A stretch of 64,000 nucleotides of DNA from Aliiroseovarius sp. F47248L (GTDB lineage Bacteria > Pseudomonadota > Alphaproteobacteria > Rhodobacterales > Rhodobacteraceae). A program made the translations under genes and the position numbers. Below the pieces are notes generated by a model. It had not been told where the DNA came from. It was given only the letters and a program-made list of their open reading frames with translations, and searched no databases. Where the stretch lies: contig NZ_JALKBF010000001.1 in NCBI RefSeq assembly GCF_023016085.1, positions 2,294,001 to 2,358,000 on the forward strand, read 5' to 3'. This document shows positions 32,960-41,811 of this stretch, piece by piece. The stretch's first letter is position 1, and every line of letters begins with the position of its first letter.

Positions 32960-33595
32960 TCAGATCCTGAACAGCGGCTGTAACAAGCGCGGCACCAATG
33001 CGTTGAACCGCAGCCGCGCATCGGTGGCAGCAAGGCAGATACATGCGTCGCCGGGATCGGCAATCGGAGTGTGCTCAAGATCCTCATTCGCAATCTCGAT
33101 ATCGCCTACCCCAAAGCGCCCGGTGTCGTCGCTGAAACTGCCCTGAAGCACCAATGTCATCTCAAGCCCGTTATGCCCATGATCGGGCACAGCCTGACCA
33201 CCGGGAATGTATAGCAGCCGGACTGACCCTTGCTTATCCTGAGACAGAATTGACTGGCGTACCCCCATGCCAAGGGATTTCCATTTTGGCTCTTGCCCTT
33301 TCAGTGCTGCGACCACCGGACCGGGGTAAATCCCGTGTCGCGTGTAAACAGGCTTGGGCGTCACGGGCGCATCCAGTTGGGCCAGAAGATCAGCCTTCAT
33401 ATTTCCCGAAACCGCCACACGTTCGGTCGCTTCAAGCAGCGCGCCACCCAAAGATTGATGGGCCTCAAGCGATGCGCGACATTGCACGCACAGCGACACA
33501 TGGCTGGCCACGGCCACCGCATAGTGATGCTGCAAACTGCCCGCGGCATATGCCGCCAGAATAGCGTCAGGGATATGATGGGTGATTGCGGTCAT
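32960..33595 (-). CDS. chrR: Zinc anti-sigma factor ChrR
   Basis: A 211-residue cytoplasmic anti-sigma factor that holds RpoE until singlet oxygen is sensed. The N-terminal zinc site is H6, H32, C36 and C39 (HVSLCVQC). The C-terminal cupin domain has H139, H141, E145 and H175, the ligands needed for the singlet oxygen response in R. sphaeroides ChrR. Start ATG overlaps the rpoE stop by 4 bases, the normal coupling of sigma and anti-sigma genes. Confidence 0.95.
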   Translation of the reverse strand: MTAITHHIPDAILAAYAAGSLQHHYAVAVASHVSLCVQCRASLEAHQSLGGALLEATERVAVSGNMKADLLAQLDAPVTPKPVYTRHGIYPGPVVAALKGQEPKWKSLGMGVRQSILSQDKQGSVRLLYIPGGQAVPDHGHNGLEMTLVLQGSFSDDTGRFGVGDIEIANEDLEHTPIADPGDACICLAATDARLRFNALVPRLLQPLFRI

Positions 33596-34152
33596 TCGCG
33601 CAGTCCCTTCAACTCATGTCTCAACCGCTCCAACCCAAGCCGGATGCGGGATTTGATTGTTCCAAGTGGCAGGCCGGTCTGGTCGCTGATCTCTTGATGT
33701 GTCAGTTCGCCCAGATAGGCCTTTTCGATCATTTCTCGTTGCTCTGGCCGTAAAGACGACAGGGCATTTTTCAGTTTTCCAGCCTCTTGCTCAACAGCGA
33801 GGATCTGGCTCGCATCAGGTTCAGCTCCGGGATCTTCGGCCAGTTCGTCCGGCACAGGGCGGTTTTCCTTGCGCACGATGTCGATATGCCGGTTGCGGGC
33901 AATCTGGTATATCCATGCCGACACTTGTGCGCGGTGGGGGTCGAACATTGACGCCTTGCGCCAAACGGTCAGCATTACATCCTGTACGATCTCTTCGGCT
34001 TGCGGAGCCGAGCAGCCTGTCCGCATGATGAACCCCTTCAGACGCGGCGCGAAGTGATCAAACAGCGCGCAAAATGCGTCTCGATCTTGATTATCCCGAA
34101 CGGCGAGCATCCATGTGGTCTGCTCTGAGATTTCGGTCTTGTTCTGCGGCAC
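33592..34152 (-). CDS. rpoE: ECF sigma factor RpoE (singlet oxygen response)
   Basis: A 186-residue sigma-70-family factor with region 2 (FAPRLKGFIMRTGCSAPQAEE, MLTVWRKASMFDP, WIYQIARNRHID) and region 4 (LRPEQREMIEKAYLGELTH, GLPLGTIKSRIRLGLERL). I place the start at GTG 34152, which has GAAGGAAA just upstream. An ATG at 34227 lies almost on the predicted transcription start and is unlikely. Paired with ChrR, it should direct RNA polymerase to TGATCC-N18-TA promoters, including its own. Confidence 0.93.
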   Translation of the reverse strand: MPQNKTEISEQTTWMLAVRDNQDRDAFCALFDHFAPRLKGFIMRTGCSAPQAEEIVQDVMLTVWRKASMFDPHRAQVSAWIYQIARNRHIDIVRKENRPVPDELAEDPGAEPDASQILAVEQEAGKLKNALSSLRPEQREMIEKAYLGELTHQEISDQTGLPLGTIKSRIRLGLERLRHELKGLRE

Positions 34153-34231
34153 CGGGTTTCCTTCAAGACGACGCACGGGTGGCGCAGGGGGCCGGGTGCT
34201 CGGATGATCAAGGGTCAGTGTCAACATAACC

Positions 34232-34261
34232 TCAATACGAGGCGTTTTGTAAACTGGATCA
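34232..34261 (-). promoter_or_regulatory. RpoE-type autoregulatory promoter of rpoE-chrR
   Basis: On the minus strand TGATCC (34256-34261), 18 bases, TATTGA (34232-34237). It supports autoregulation and puts transcription start near 34225, giving a leader of about 73 bases to the GTG start. Confidence 0.75.
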
Positions 34262-34298
34262 ATTCGCGCGACTCTTTTTTGCCGCCCGTGTTTTTACC

Positions 34299-34988
34299 TT
34301 ATCGGCGCGACACCCGGTGAAACAGATGCGTAAATGTGGCAGCACCCAAAATGGGGATCAGCAAGTTCACCAAAGGAATCGACAATGGTATAGCCATCAG
34401 GGTGCCCGCCAACCATATTTGCAAGTTGTTGCCGGACCGCAGGCGGTTGGCTTCAGCCCGCCCGACACGGCGCATTGCGGCAAGCTGAAAATACTCACGT
34501 CCCAGAAGATACCCGTTCACGACCCAGAACAGGATCGGTGCCAGCGGACCGACAAAAAAGAAAAGGATCAGGGCAATCAGGTTAACCCCGACAATGACGC
34601 CCAGAAAACCTAAGCTGTCGCGAGTGGTCTCGACCAGCGGCACTTCGGGCGCGGGGGGCAACTCGGGATAATACCGCGCCTCGACCGCGTCGGCCACGTC
34701 GTCCAGAAAGATGCCCGTAAAGGCTCCTGCCACGGGAACCATTAGCACGACGGACAACACGATCATCAGCAGGAACGACGCCCACCACGCAAGGCCATCA
34801 ACCCAAGACACTTCACCGATCAAGGGCAATGACAGCGTATCAGGCACCAAAAAACCAACCAGCCAGGTCATCGCCACCGTTATGGTGATCAGAAGGCCGA
34901 CGGTAAGTGCCAGACCTTTCATCAACACGCTACGAAAACGCGGATCGGCCATCTGACCGACCGAGCGGAAGAAATCGTCAAGGATCAT
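34299..34988 (-). CDS. EI24/CysZ-like membrane protein
   Basis: A 229-residue membrane protein with about five predicted helices, matching the EI24/CysZ group in FFRSVGQMADPRFRSVL, GAFTGIFLDDVADAVEARYY and FWVVNGYLLGREYFQLAAMRR. CysZ members bring in sulfate, but no sulfate assimilation gene is near, so the role is open. ATG 34988 overlaps the nitroreductase stop by 4 bases; an in-frame ATG at 35000 is possible. Confidence 0.8.
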   Translation of the reverse strand: MILDDFFRSVGQMADPRFRSVLMKGLALTVGLLITITVAMTWLVGFLVPDTLSLPLIGEVSWVDGLAWWASFLLMIVLSVVLMVPVAGAFTGIFLDDVADAVEARYYPELPPAPEVPLVETTRDSLGFLGVIVGVNLIALILFFFVGPLAPILFWVVNGYLLGREYFQLAAMRRVGRAEANRLRSGNNLQIWLAGTLMAIPLSIPLVNLLIPILGAATFTHLFHRVSRR

Positions 34989-35563
34989 GTCTCTACCCAT
35001 GTGGCAATTGCCGATACATCAGGGCGCGGGCGCTCAGTTGGTGCACTTGTTTCTGTGCCAATATGGATGATGCCCGCAACCGTTTCGTGGTCGTCCAGAC
35101 CCAATCCATCGTGCAGGAAAGCGCGGTCGTGGCTGGCCCAGCCAGTCAGCCAGTTGGCCCCCCAACCCGACGCAAGCGCGGCGTTCAAAAGTGCAAGGCA
35201 AACTGCCCCGGCGGAATAAAGTTGCTCAATCTCGGGTACTTTCGGAGAGGGAACAGGCGACGACACCACCACCACCGCCGACGGGCTGTCGGCAAACGCG
35301 GATTGCGCTTTGGTGATCTGTTCTGGCGCCTCATTCAATGCTTTGCCCCGTTCACCGACCAGTTCTGCCAGTCGATCCAAAGCGCCACGTTCCAATACGA
35401 TAAACCGCCACGGTTCCAACTTGCCGTGATCCGGGCTGCGGGCAGCAGCGGTTAGGATGGGTGCAAGGGCCTCGCGATCCGGGGCTGGGCCGGTCAAAGT
35501 CTTGGCCGGGCGCGAACGGCGGGTAAGCAGGAAATCCAGCGCAGCTTGGTTGCGGTCAGGCAT
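34985..35563 (-). CDS. Nitroreductase family protein
   Basis: A 192-residue FMN-dependent oxidoreductase with RRSRPAKTLTGPAP, AAARSPDHGKLEPWRFIV (FMN binding) and the GAVCLALLNAALASGWGANWLTG segment. The short form resembles the YdjA subgroup. Substrate unknown. It lies between an HDAC-family hydrolase and the CysZ-like gene on one strand. Confidence 0.88.
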   Translation of the reverse strand: MPDRNQAALDFLLTRRSRPAKTLTGPAPDREALAPILTAAARSPDHGKLEPWRFIVLERGALDRLAELVGERGKALNEAPEQITKAQSAFADSPSAVVVVSSPVPSPKVPEIEQLYSAGAVCLALLNAALASGWGANWLTGWASHDRAFLHDGLGLDDHETVAGIIHIGTETSAPTERPRPDVSAIATWVET

Positions 35564-35661
35564 GGTTTTGTCCTTGGTATGGCAAAATGCAGGCTTGGCC
35601 GCAAACGCGGCTGGCTTGGTGCACATGTCGGGTGTCGCGTGGTCCACGTCAAGATGTTACG

Positions 35662-36774
35662 TCACTTAACATCGAAAAAATCCTGCAGATCGGTGATCAG
35701 GTCCGAAAACACCCCGACCATATGCGTGTTGGGTTGGCGCGCGGCAAAGGTCTCGGCCAGTGGATCGGGGGCATGGTGTTCAGCGCCGGACATTTCCTCA
35801 AGCACTGCGTGGCCGCAGAACGGCACATAGACTTCGGAATATCCACCCTCATGCGCCATCATGAGGCGTCCACCACACAGATCCTCTGCAAGATCCATGA
35901 CCATACGTGTCATGTGCCGGAACGTGTCAGCGGTGGCGAGCATGCAAGACAGCGGGTCGATCAGCGCTGCGTCATATCCACAGGCAATGACCATCACCTC
36001 TGGCTCATGAGCGCGGATGGCTGGCAGGACAAGACGCTCCATCGCTTCCAAATAGGTAGCGTGCCCAGCGCCCGGTGGCAGCGGGATATTCATGTTTGCG
36101 CCTTGCCCAGCCCCTTCGCCACGCACTTCCGCATCGCCTGTGTCGGTAGGATAATTCCTTTCCTGATGCAGCGAGATCGTCAGTACATCGGGGTCATTGA
36201 TGAATATCGCTTCGGTTCCATTGCCGTGATGAACGTCCCAGTCCACCACCACAATCCGCTTGGCCAACCCATTGGTCTGTGCATGACGGATTGCAATCGC
36301 AAGGTTGGCCAACAAGCAAAACCCGTTGGGAAACTCGGGAAGGCAATGATGGCCGGGCGGGCGGGACAGAGCATAGGCGTTGTCCACCTCGCCTTTCAAA
36401 ACCGCCCCAAGTGCCGCGACGGACAACCCGGCAGATAGTGCGGCAATCTCGTATCCACCCTGCCCGAACGGCGTGCGCAAGCCAAGTTCTCCACCCCCGG
36501 CATCAGACACGCGCTTGAAATTGTCAAGGAACACAATGGGATGTACCCGCGCCAGCATCTCGCGCGTGGCTGCAGGGGCAGTCTGTGCATAAAGCGCACC
36601 GGTCAGCCCAGTCACATCCATCAGGTTCTTCAAGCGCCGCTTGGTTTCCGGATTTTCCGGCAATCCACCCGCCGCCAAAGGTTGCACCAATCCGCCCACA
36701 GGCAGGTTGCCCGCATAGTTGCCACCAGAATGCCAAAAGCACTTTTCGTCCCAGAAAAAGCCGGTTCTTGTCAT
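35662..36774 (-). CDS. Histone-deacetylase-superfamily amidohydrolase
   Basis: A 370-residue class II HDAC-like enzyme. The zinc and catalytic residues are visible in SRPPGHHCLPEFPNGFC, VDWDVHHGNGTEAIF, GYDAALIDPLSCM and EGGYS, so activity is expected. Bacterial relatives deacetylate acetylpolyamines or short acyl-lysine substrates. It is probably the first gene of the group with nitroreductase and the CysZ-like protein, and is divergent from the DUF167 gene. Confidence 0.9.
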   Translation of the reverse strand: MTRTGFFWDEKCFWHSGGNYAGNLPVGGLVQPLAAGGLPENPETKRRLKNLMDVTGLTGALYAQTAPAATREMLARVHPIVFLDNFKRVSDAGGGELGLRTPFGQGGYEIAALSAGLSVAALGAVLKGEVDNAYALSRPPGHHCLPEFPNGFCLLANLAIAIRHAQTNGLAKRIVVVDWDVHHGNGTEAIFINDPDVLTISLHQERNYPTDTGDAEVRGEGAGQGANMNIPLPPGAGHATYLEAMERLVLPAIRAHEPEVMVIACGYDAALIDPLSCMLATADTFRHMTRMVMDLAEDLCGGRLMMAHEGGYSEVYVPFCGHAVLEEMSGAEHHAPDPLAETFAARQPNTHMVGVFSDLITDLQDFFDVK

Positions 36775-36848
36775 GTCAGCCTCCCGTATCCGGTGCAGAG
36801 TGACGCAGGGGACTTGCGCCGTCCACCCCTGCCCGACAGGATGATGCC

Positions 36849-37103
36849 ATGAAGAAAGGCGACTTGTCTCATCTGGCCAAGCCCGGCGCGTTGCTGTCCG
36901 TGCGCGTCACACCCAAAGCGGCACGCAATCTGGTTGAAGAACGGGATGGCCTGCTTCGCGTCTCGGTCACAACCGTGCCCGAGGATGGCAAGGCCACGAA
37001 AGCTGTGGTGAAGCTGCTGGCGCAGGCTTTGGGCATATCAAAATCGCGCCTTTTTTTGACACAAGGCGCGACATCTCGAGACAAGGTGTTTCGAGTCGAT
37101 TAG
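36849..37103 (+). CDS. DUF167 (YggU) family protein
   Basis: An 84-residue basic protein with the DUF167 pattern LSVRVTPKAARNLVEE and GKATKAVVKLLAQALGISKSRL, close to the full family length. Function unknown. Convergent with the DUF805 gene, 2 bases between the stops. The weak AGGA before the ATG is the only start evidence. Confidence 0.88.
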   Translation: MKKGDLSHLAKPGALLSVRVTPKAARNLVEERDGLLRVSVTTVPEDGKATKAVVKLLAQALGISKSRLFLTQGATSRDKVFRVD

Positions 37104-37105
37104 CC

Positions 37106-37570
37106 TTAATCGCCTGCGCGCGGAATGGATGACGTGGCATAGGTTCCTTCGTTCGGATCACTGTAGCCACCACCGCCGCCCATCGGATCAGGGCCATATT
37201 TGTTGGCGCCGTCCGTGCCTTTGCTGGCATACCAGACAATCAGGATGATGATGCCGACCAGCGGGATCAATGCCAGCCAATACCACCACCCGCTGCGGTC
37301 GGTATCATGCAGGCGGCGCACAGTGACCGAGATCATGGGAAGCAAGGTGGCAAGCCCGAACAGGCCAGACAGAACCGGCGTGTTCGTTTCCGCCTGAAAG
37401 CCACCCTCCATAGTTGTCACAGTCCCGAAAAGAACGCTGTCAATCATGCCAAGCACCAACTGCCCGGCAAACACGAATAGCACAAACCACCAGAACTCCG
37501 ACCGCTGGGCACGGCCCTTGAAAGTGACGTATTTCGAGAAACACGCCCGAATTGATTCCATGAAACTCAT
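37106..37570 (-). CDS. DUF805 membrane protein
   Basis: A 154-residue protein with FKGRAQRSEFWWFVLF at the start and HDTDRSGWWYWLALIPLVGIIILI, the two signatures of DUF805, with about four membrane segments and a Gly-rich tail (PDPMGGGGGYSDPNE). Function unknown. The start at 37570 has AGGGGA 6 bases upstream. It follows plsY by 19 bases. Confidence 0.88.
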   Translation of the reverse strand: MSFMESIRACFSKYVTFKGRAQRSEFWWFVLFVFAGQLVLGMIDSVLFGTVTTMEGGFQAETNTPVLSGLFGLATLLPMISVTVRRLHDTDRSGWWYWLALIPLVGIIILIVWYASKGTDGANKYGPDPMGGGGGYSDPNEGTYATSSIPRAGD

Positions 37571-37589
37571 GATCTGTCCCCTGTTCAGG

Positions 37590-38198
37590 TTATTTTTTAC
37601 CACCGATACGGGGTTCATCCCCGGCGATCAGTCGCTCAATGTTTGCGCGATGGCGCAGGAAAATCAACAACGCAAGCGCGACTGAAAGGATCACGTACGC
37701 TGGAAAGCCTAACAACACAGCCCAGATCGGCGATAGGGCGGCAGCCGCCAGTGCCGCCAGCGACGAAATGCGAAACAGCACGGCGACCACAAGCCATGTG
37801 GCACAGGCGGCCAGTCCGATGGGCCATGCCAGCGCCAGCATCGTGCCCAGCCAAGTGGCGACCCCCTTGCCGCCATTGAAGCCCAGAAAGATGGGGAAGC
37901 AATGGCCCAGAAAGGCTGCGAAACCTGCAATCTGTGCGGCGTCCTCGGCCAGAAAAGCTCGCGCCAGCAGAACCGCCGCCGCTCCCTTGCCCGCATCGCC
38001 CAGAAGCGTCAGCAAGGCCGCGGGTTTGTTCCCAGTGCGCAGCACATTGGTTGCACCGATGTTGCCCGACCCGATCTGGCGCAAATCACCTAACCCGAAT
38101 AGGCGGGCCATAACGATACCGAAGGGTATCGAGCCCAGCAGATAGCCCGCGACAGCGACCAGCGCGAGCAAGGGCAGAGAGGTGATCAGCTCAGGCAT
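37590..38198 (-). CDS. plsY: Glycerol-3-phosphate acyltransferase PlsY
   Basis: A 202-residue membrane acyltransferase using acyl-phosphate to make lysophosphatidate. The three motifs are present: LLGSIPFGIVMARL, GSGNIGATNVLR and GGKGVAT. Start ATG 38198 has GGAGGT 4 bases upstream, better than the adjacent ATG at 38201. The beginning overlaps the pyrC' end by 8 bases, so lipid and pyrimidine genes are coupled in one operon. Confidence 0.95.
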   Translation of the reverse strand: MPELITSLPLLALVAVAGYLLGSIPFGIVMARLFGLGDLRQIGSGNIGATNVLRTGNKPAALLTLLGDAGKGAAAVLLARAFLAEDAAQIAGFAAFLGHCFPIFLGFNGGKGVATWLGTMLALAWPIGLAACATWLVVAVLFRISSLAALAAAALSPIWAVLLGFPAYVILSVALALLIFLRHRANIERLIAGDEPRIGGKK

Positions 38199-39462
38199 CA
38201 TCACCTCCAAACACCCGTTCACCGCCAACCCATGTGCCCAGCACGCGCCCCTCCATCCGCGCCCCGTCGAAGGGGGTGTTCTTGGATTTCGAATTCAGCT
38301 TGAACCGGTCCAGCACGAAGGGTGCATCAGGATCGAACAGAACCAGATCGGCGGGGGTGCCTTGGGTCAGTTCACCACCCGGCAAGCCGAAACGACGCGC
38401 AGGGTTCAGTGACAGCGCCCGCCACAGCGTCGGCAGGTCAATCAGCCCGGCATGAAGCAGACGCATGGCAGCGGGAAGAAGCGTTTCCAAGGCGACCGCG
38501 CCCGAAGCCGCTTCTTCAAACGGCAGGCGTTTGCTTTCTTCGTCCTGCGGGGTGTGCATGGACGAGATGATGTCGATCACCCCGCGCGCAACTGCGTCTG
38601 CCATGGCCAACCGGTCATCCTCGGGCCGCAGCGGGGGCTTGACCTTGAAGAAAGTGCGATAGTCGCCCACGTCCAGCTCGTTCAGGGTCAGGTGGTGAAT
38701 GTTGACCCCGGCGGTCACGTCCAGCCCGGCAGCCTTGGCGCGCTCCAGCGTAGGCAGGGCGTGGGCGGTGGACAGGTTATCAGCGTGATAGGCAACGCCC
38801 GTCATTTCGACGAGCGCCAGATCACGTTCAAGCCCCATCCGTTCAGCCATGGGGCTGACAGCAGGCAATCCGCGCAAGGACGCAAATTTGCCCGAGGTTA
38901 CGGCCGCCCCTTTCGACATATTCGGGTCTTGCGGGTGGCCGATTATCAGCGCGCCAAGGCTGCGCGCATATGTCATTGCGCGGGAATATACCTTGTTGTC
39001 GGTGACAACGTGATCGCAATCAGTGAACGCCACGGCGCCTGCATCCAGCATGAACCCCATCTCGACCATCTCGCGGCCCGCGCGTCCCTTGGTTAGTGCG
39101 GCCATGGAATGCACGTTGACCGGTGCCGCCTGCGAGGCCCGACGGGCGACGAATGCCAACGCCTCAGGCGTGTCCACTGCTGGTGTGGTATCCGGGCGAA
39201 TGACCATCGTGGTGACACCGCCCGCTGCAGCCGCCAGCCCAGCGCTGCGGAAGCTTTCCTTGTGGCGTTCACCCGGCTCACCGATCTTCACGCCGATATC
39301 TACGATGCCGGGGGCAAGACATTTGCCGCCGCAGTCGATCACGTCGCCGCTTTCCCCGCCATTTACGTCGACGATCAGCCCATCCTCGATGGTCAGACTG
39401 CCCAGCGCGTCAGTGCCCGTTTCAGGATCAATCAGGCGCGCATTGGTGAAAGTCGTTGTCAT
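38191..39462 (-). CDS. Dihydroorotase-like protein lacking catalytic residues (PyrC'/PyrX type)
   Basis: A 423-residue amidohydrolase-fold protein in line with pyrB. The zinc-binding HxH of active dihydroorotases should fall where IVDIGVKIGEPG is found; the two histidines are Gly57 and Lys59. The second conserved histidine in HxxHLST is Asn229, and the catalytic Asp before HAPH is Met302. It should therefore be inactive. Inactive homologues (PyrC') bind and stabilise aspartate transcarbamoylase in pseudomonads, which fits the pyrB neighbourhood. A working pyrC must lie elsewhere. Overlaps the PH gene by 4 bases. Confidence 0.82.
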   Translation of the reverse strand: MTTTFTNARLIDPETGTDALGSLTIEDGLIVDVNGGESGDVIDCGGKCLAPGIVDIGVKIGEPGERHKESFRSAGLAAAAGGVTTMVIRPDTTPAVDTPEALAFVARRASQAAPVNVHSMAALTKGRAGREMVEMGFMLDAGAVAFTDCDHVVTDNKVYSRAMTYARSLGALIIGHPQDPNMSKGAAVTSGKFASLRGLPAVSPMAERMGLERDLALVEMTGVAYHADNLSTAHALPTLERAKAAGLDVTAGVNIHHLTLNELDVGDYRTFFKVKPPLRPEDDRLAMADAVARGVIDIISSMHTPQDEESKRLPFEEAASGAVALETLLPAAMRLLHAGLIDLPTLWRALSLNPARRFGLPGGELTQGTPADLVLFDPDAPFVLDRFKLNSKSKNTPFDGARMEGRVLGTWVGGERVFGGDDA

Positions 39463-39932
39463 ACAGTGTCCCCCATCACACCCCGCGCACGGTCAATCGC
39501 GGCTTGGGTGGCCTTGGTGTCGGCCTGATATTTCATCATGTATTTGTCGCCCGTTGTCGTCACCACCTGAGCGGCCGAGAATATGGTGTTCACCTTGGCG
39601 ATGTTGCCCAGCAGGATCGAGCGGTCCCCCGGTCCAATCAGCCGCCGGTTTGTCAGATACCATGTGAACCCCACCTGTTCGCGCGCCACGTAAACCCCGC
39701 GCACAGCGATCGCCGCGACGGCGCCGACAACGCCGGTCCACGCATGGGGATTGCCCATATAGATCAGGATGCCCGACATCAGCACCGCGCCGAGCGCGGC
39801 CAGCAGGACGTGCTCTTTCACATAGGTGATCATGTTGCCTGAAAAGCTTTCGATCAACCGCTCGCCCGGATCAAGCTCGGGGCCCGTCTGGCTTTCCAAA
39901 CGGGGTTCCAATTCGGCATCTTGCTCAGACAT
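39459..39932 (-). CDS. Bacterial PH-domain membrane protein
   Basis: A 157-residue protein with two membrane helices (about 38-80) followed by a bacterial PH-like domain ([25 protein letters not shown], then [13 protein letters not shown]). Related proteins (YdbT/YdbS type) are of unknown function. It overlaps pyrB by 8 bases and pyrC' by 4, so all three are translated as one unit, though a pyrimidine role is not apparent from sequence. Confidence 0.8.
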   Translation of the reverse strand: MSEQDAELEPRLESQTGPELDPGERLIESFSGNMITYVKEHVLLAALGAVLMSGILIYMGNPHAWTGVVGAVAAIAVRGVYVAREQVGFTWYLTNRRLIGPGDRSILLGNIAKVNTIFSAAQVVTTTGDKYMMKYQADTKATQAAIDRARGVMGDTV

Positions 39933-40887
39933 AGACACCCTCGGGCTGGGCGGCGCGTTCGGCACGCAGGTTGCGGGCCAGAAGGTCCATCGCGGCCATG
40001 CGCACGGCGACGCCCATTTCGACCTGTTCCTGAATGACGGAGCGGTTGATGTCGTCGGCAATGGTACCGTCAATCTCGACCCCCCGGTTCATCGGACCGG
40101 GGTGCATGACGATGGCGTCGGGCTTGGCATGGGCCAGCTTTTCTGCGTCCAGACCAAAGCGGTGATAGTATTCACGTTCGGACGGGATAAAGCCGCCGTC
40201 CATCCGCTCACGCTGAAGGCGCAGCATCATGACAACATCGGCGTCCTTCAGACCTTCCTCCATGTCGTCATAGACCTCGACCCCGAACTGGTCGATTTGG
40301 GAGGGCATCAGCGTTGGCGGCCCAACAAGGCGCACGCGGTTTTCCATCTTGCCCAGCAGGATCAGGTTGGAGCGCGCCACGCGGCTGTGGGCGATGTCGC
40401 CGCATATGGCCACGGTCAGGCGATGCAGCCGCCCCTTCTCGCGCCGGATTGTCAACGCATCCAACAGCGCCTGCGTGGGATGTTCGTGCTTGCCGTCACC
40501 TGCGTTCAGAACCGCGCAGTTCACCTTTTCGGCCAACAGGTTTACCGCGCCCGAATGGGGGTGACGCACCACCAGCAAATCCGGGTGCATGGCGTTCAGT
40601 GTCAGTGCCGTATCAATCAACGTCTCGCCTTTCTTGATCGACGACGCCTGCATTGCCATGTTCATCACGTCCGCACCCAGACGCTTGCCAGCAATCTCGA
40701 AGGAGGCCTGCGTGCGGGTGGAGTTTTCGAAGAACATATTGATCTGCGTCAGCCCGGCCAGAGCGTCAGATCGTTTCTGCGTGGAACGGTTCAAATCCAC
40801 ATAGCTGTCGGCCAGATCAAGAACGGTTTTAATCTCTTCGGGGTGAAGCTGTTCGATCCCCAAAAGATGGCGTTGGCGGAATGTCAT
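39925..40887 (-). CDS. pyrB: Aspartate carbamoyltransferase catalytic subunit
   Basis: A 320-residue enzyme making N-carbamoyl-aspartate. Carbamoyl-phosphate binding STRTQASFE and aspartate-side HPTQALLD and [10 protein letters not shown] are all present. GGAGG precedes the ATG, and TATAAG lies at 40913-40918 on the minus strand. No pyrI is nearby; the inactive PyrC' downstream is the likely partner. pyrB is the first gene of the operon. Confidence 0.96.
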   Translation of the reverse strand: MTFRQRHLLGIEQLHPEEIKTVLDLADSYVDLNRSTQKRSDALAGLTQINMFFENSTRTQASFEIAGKRLGADVMNMAMQASSIKKGETLIDTALTLNAMHPDLLVVRHPHSGAVNLLAEKVNCAVLNAGDGKHEHPTQALLDALTIRREKGRLHRLTVAICGDIAHSRVARSNLILLGKMENRVRLVGPPTLMPSQIDQFGVEVYDDMEEGLKDADVVMMLRLQRERMDGGFIPSEREYYHRFGLDAEKLAHAKPDAIVMHPGPMNRGVEIDGTIADDINRSVIQEQVEMGVAVRMAAMDLLARNLRAERAAQPEGVYV

Positions 40888-41010
40888 TTGGGCCTCCGTC
40901 CTGTGGTTAGGTGCTTATAGGATCGGGGGGCGGGCGCGTCCATCCCTTCTGCGTCTGATTGGCACAACAGATCGTTTACCTTCCTCGCGCGCGCACTTAG
41001 GCTGTGCGGC

Positions 41011-41811
41011 ATGGAATCGGCACAAGACTGGCATAGCGCGAAGGCACTTCTGGAGTGGCAAATTGAACTGGGCGCGGTGGACGCGATCGGGGATGTGCCT
41101 GTTGATCGCTATACGCTGGAACAAAACCTTGCGAAACACACAAAAGCCTCATCGACCGAGCCGACACCCGTTAGGCCGACAACACCGCCAGCAGTCCCCC
41201 AGCACGACCATGTCGCATTTGCGAAGCAGGCGGCTGCGGCTGCTGCTGATCTGGAGGCGCTGCGGGCCGCAATCGACGCGTTCGAAGGCTGCGAGCTGAA
41301 GCGTGGGGCGCGAAACACAGTTTTTGCTGACGGCAACCCTGCCGCCCGGGTCATGGTCATCGGTGAAGCGCCGGGTCGGGACGAGGATATCGCAGGCAAA
41401 CCCTTCATCGGGCGCGCGGGGCAGCTTCTGGACAAGATGTTTGCCGCCATCGGTATGGGCCGCGACACCCCGCTGTCGAAAGACGCAATCTATATCACCA
41501 ACGTGATGGCGTGGCGCCCGCCAAGCAACCGCGACCCCAGCGCCGACGAGATCGCGATGATGACGCCGTTTCTGGAACGCCATGTGCAACTCGTCGCGCC
41601 CGATCTGCTGGTCTTGATGGGGAACACACCCTGCCAGACCGTGCTGGGGCGCAAGGGCATTATGAAGATGCGCGGAAATTGGGATGAGGCATGGGGCAAG
41701 CCCATCATGCCCATGACCCACCCCGCCTATCTTCTGCGCAACCCCGCCGCAAAGCGCGAGGCTTGGGCGGACCTTCTGGCGATACAGGCAAAACTGCGGG
41801 ATCTGGCGTGA
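41011..41811 (+). CDS. Uracil-DNA glycosylase, family 4-like, without Fe-S cysteines
   Basis: A 266-residue protein with a variable N-terminal 85 residues and the UDG core. Motif A is GEAPGRDED (118-126), followed by GKPFIGRAGQLLDKM, and motif B is HPAYLLRNP (237-245). Family 4 enzymes carry a [4Fe-4S] cluster held by four cysteines; here only C94 remains, the CxxC position reads FEGCELK, and the KCRPP cysteine is Trp168 (AWRPP). This alphaproteobacterial variant may be iron-free. Its stop overlaps the phosphoesterase start. Confidence 0.82.
   Translation: MESAQDWHSAKALLEWQIELGAVDAIGDVPVDRYTLEQNLAKHTKASSTEPTPVRPTTPPAVPQHDHVAFAKQAAAAAADLEALRAAIDAFEGCELKRGARNTVFADGNPAARVMVIGEAPGRDEDIAGKPFIGRAGQLLDKMFAAIGMGRDTPLSKDAIYITNVMAWRPPSNRDPSADEIAMMTPFLERHVQLVAPDLLVLMGNTPCQTVLGRKGIMKMRGNWDEAWGKPIMPMTHPAYLLRNPAAKREAWADLLAIQAKLRDLA

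Noticed and set aside
34961..34990. TGATCC near the CysZ-like gene start read as a sigma-E box
   Set aside because: It forms codons at the start of that gene and has no TA hexamer at the right spacing upstream of another gene.
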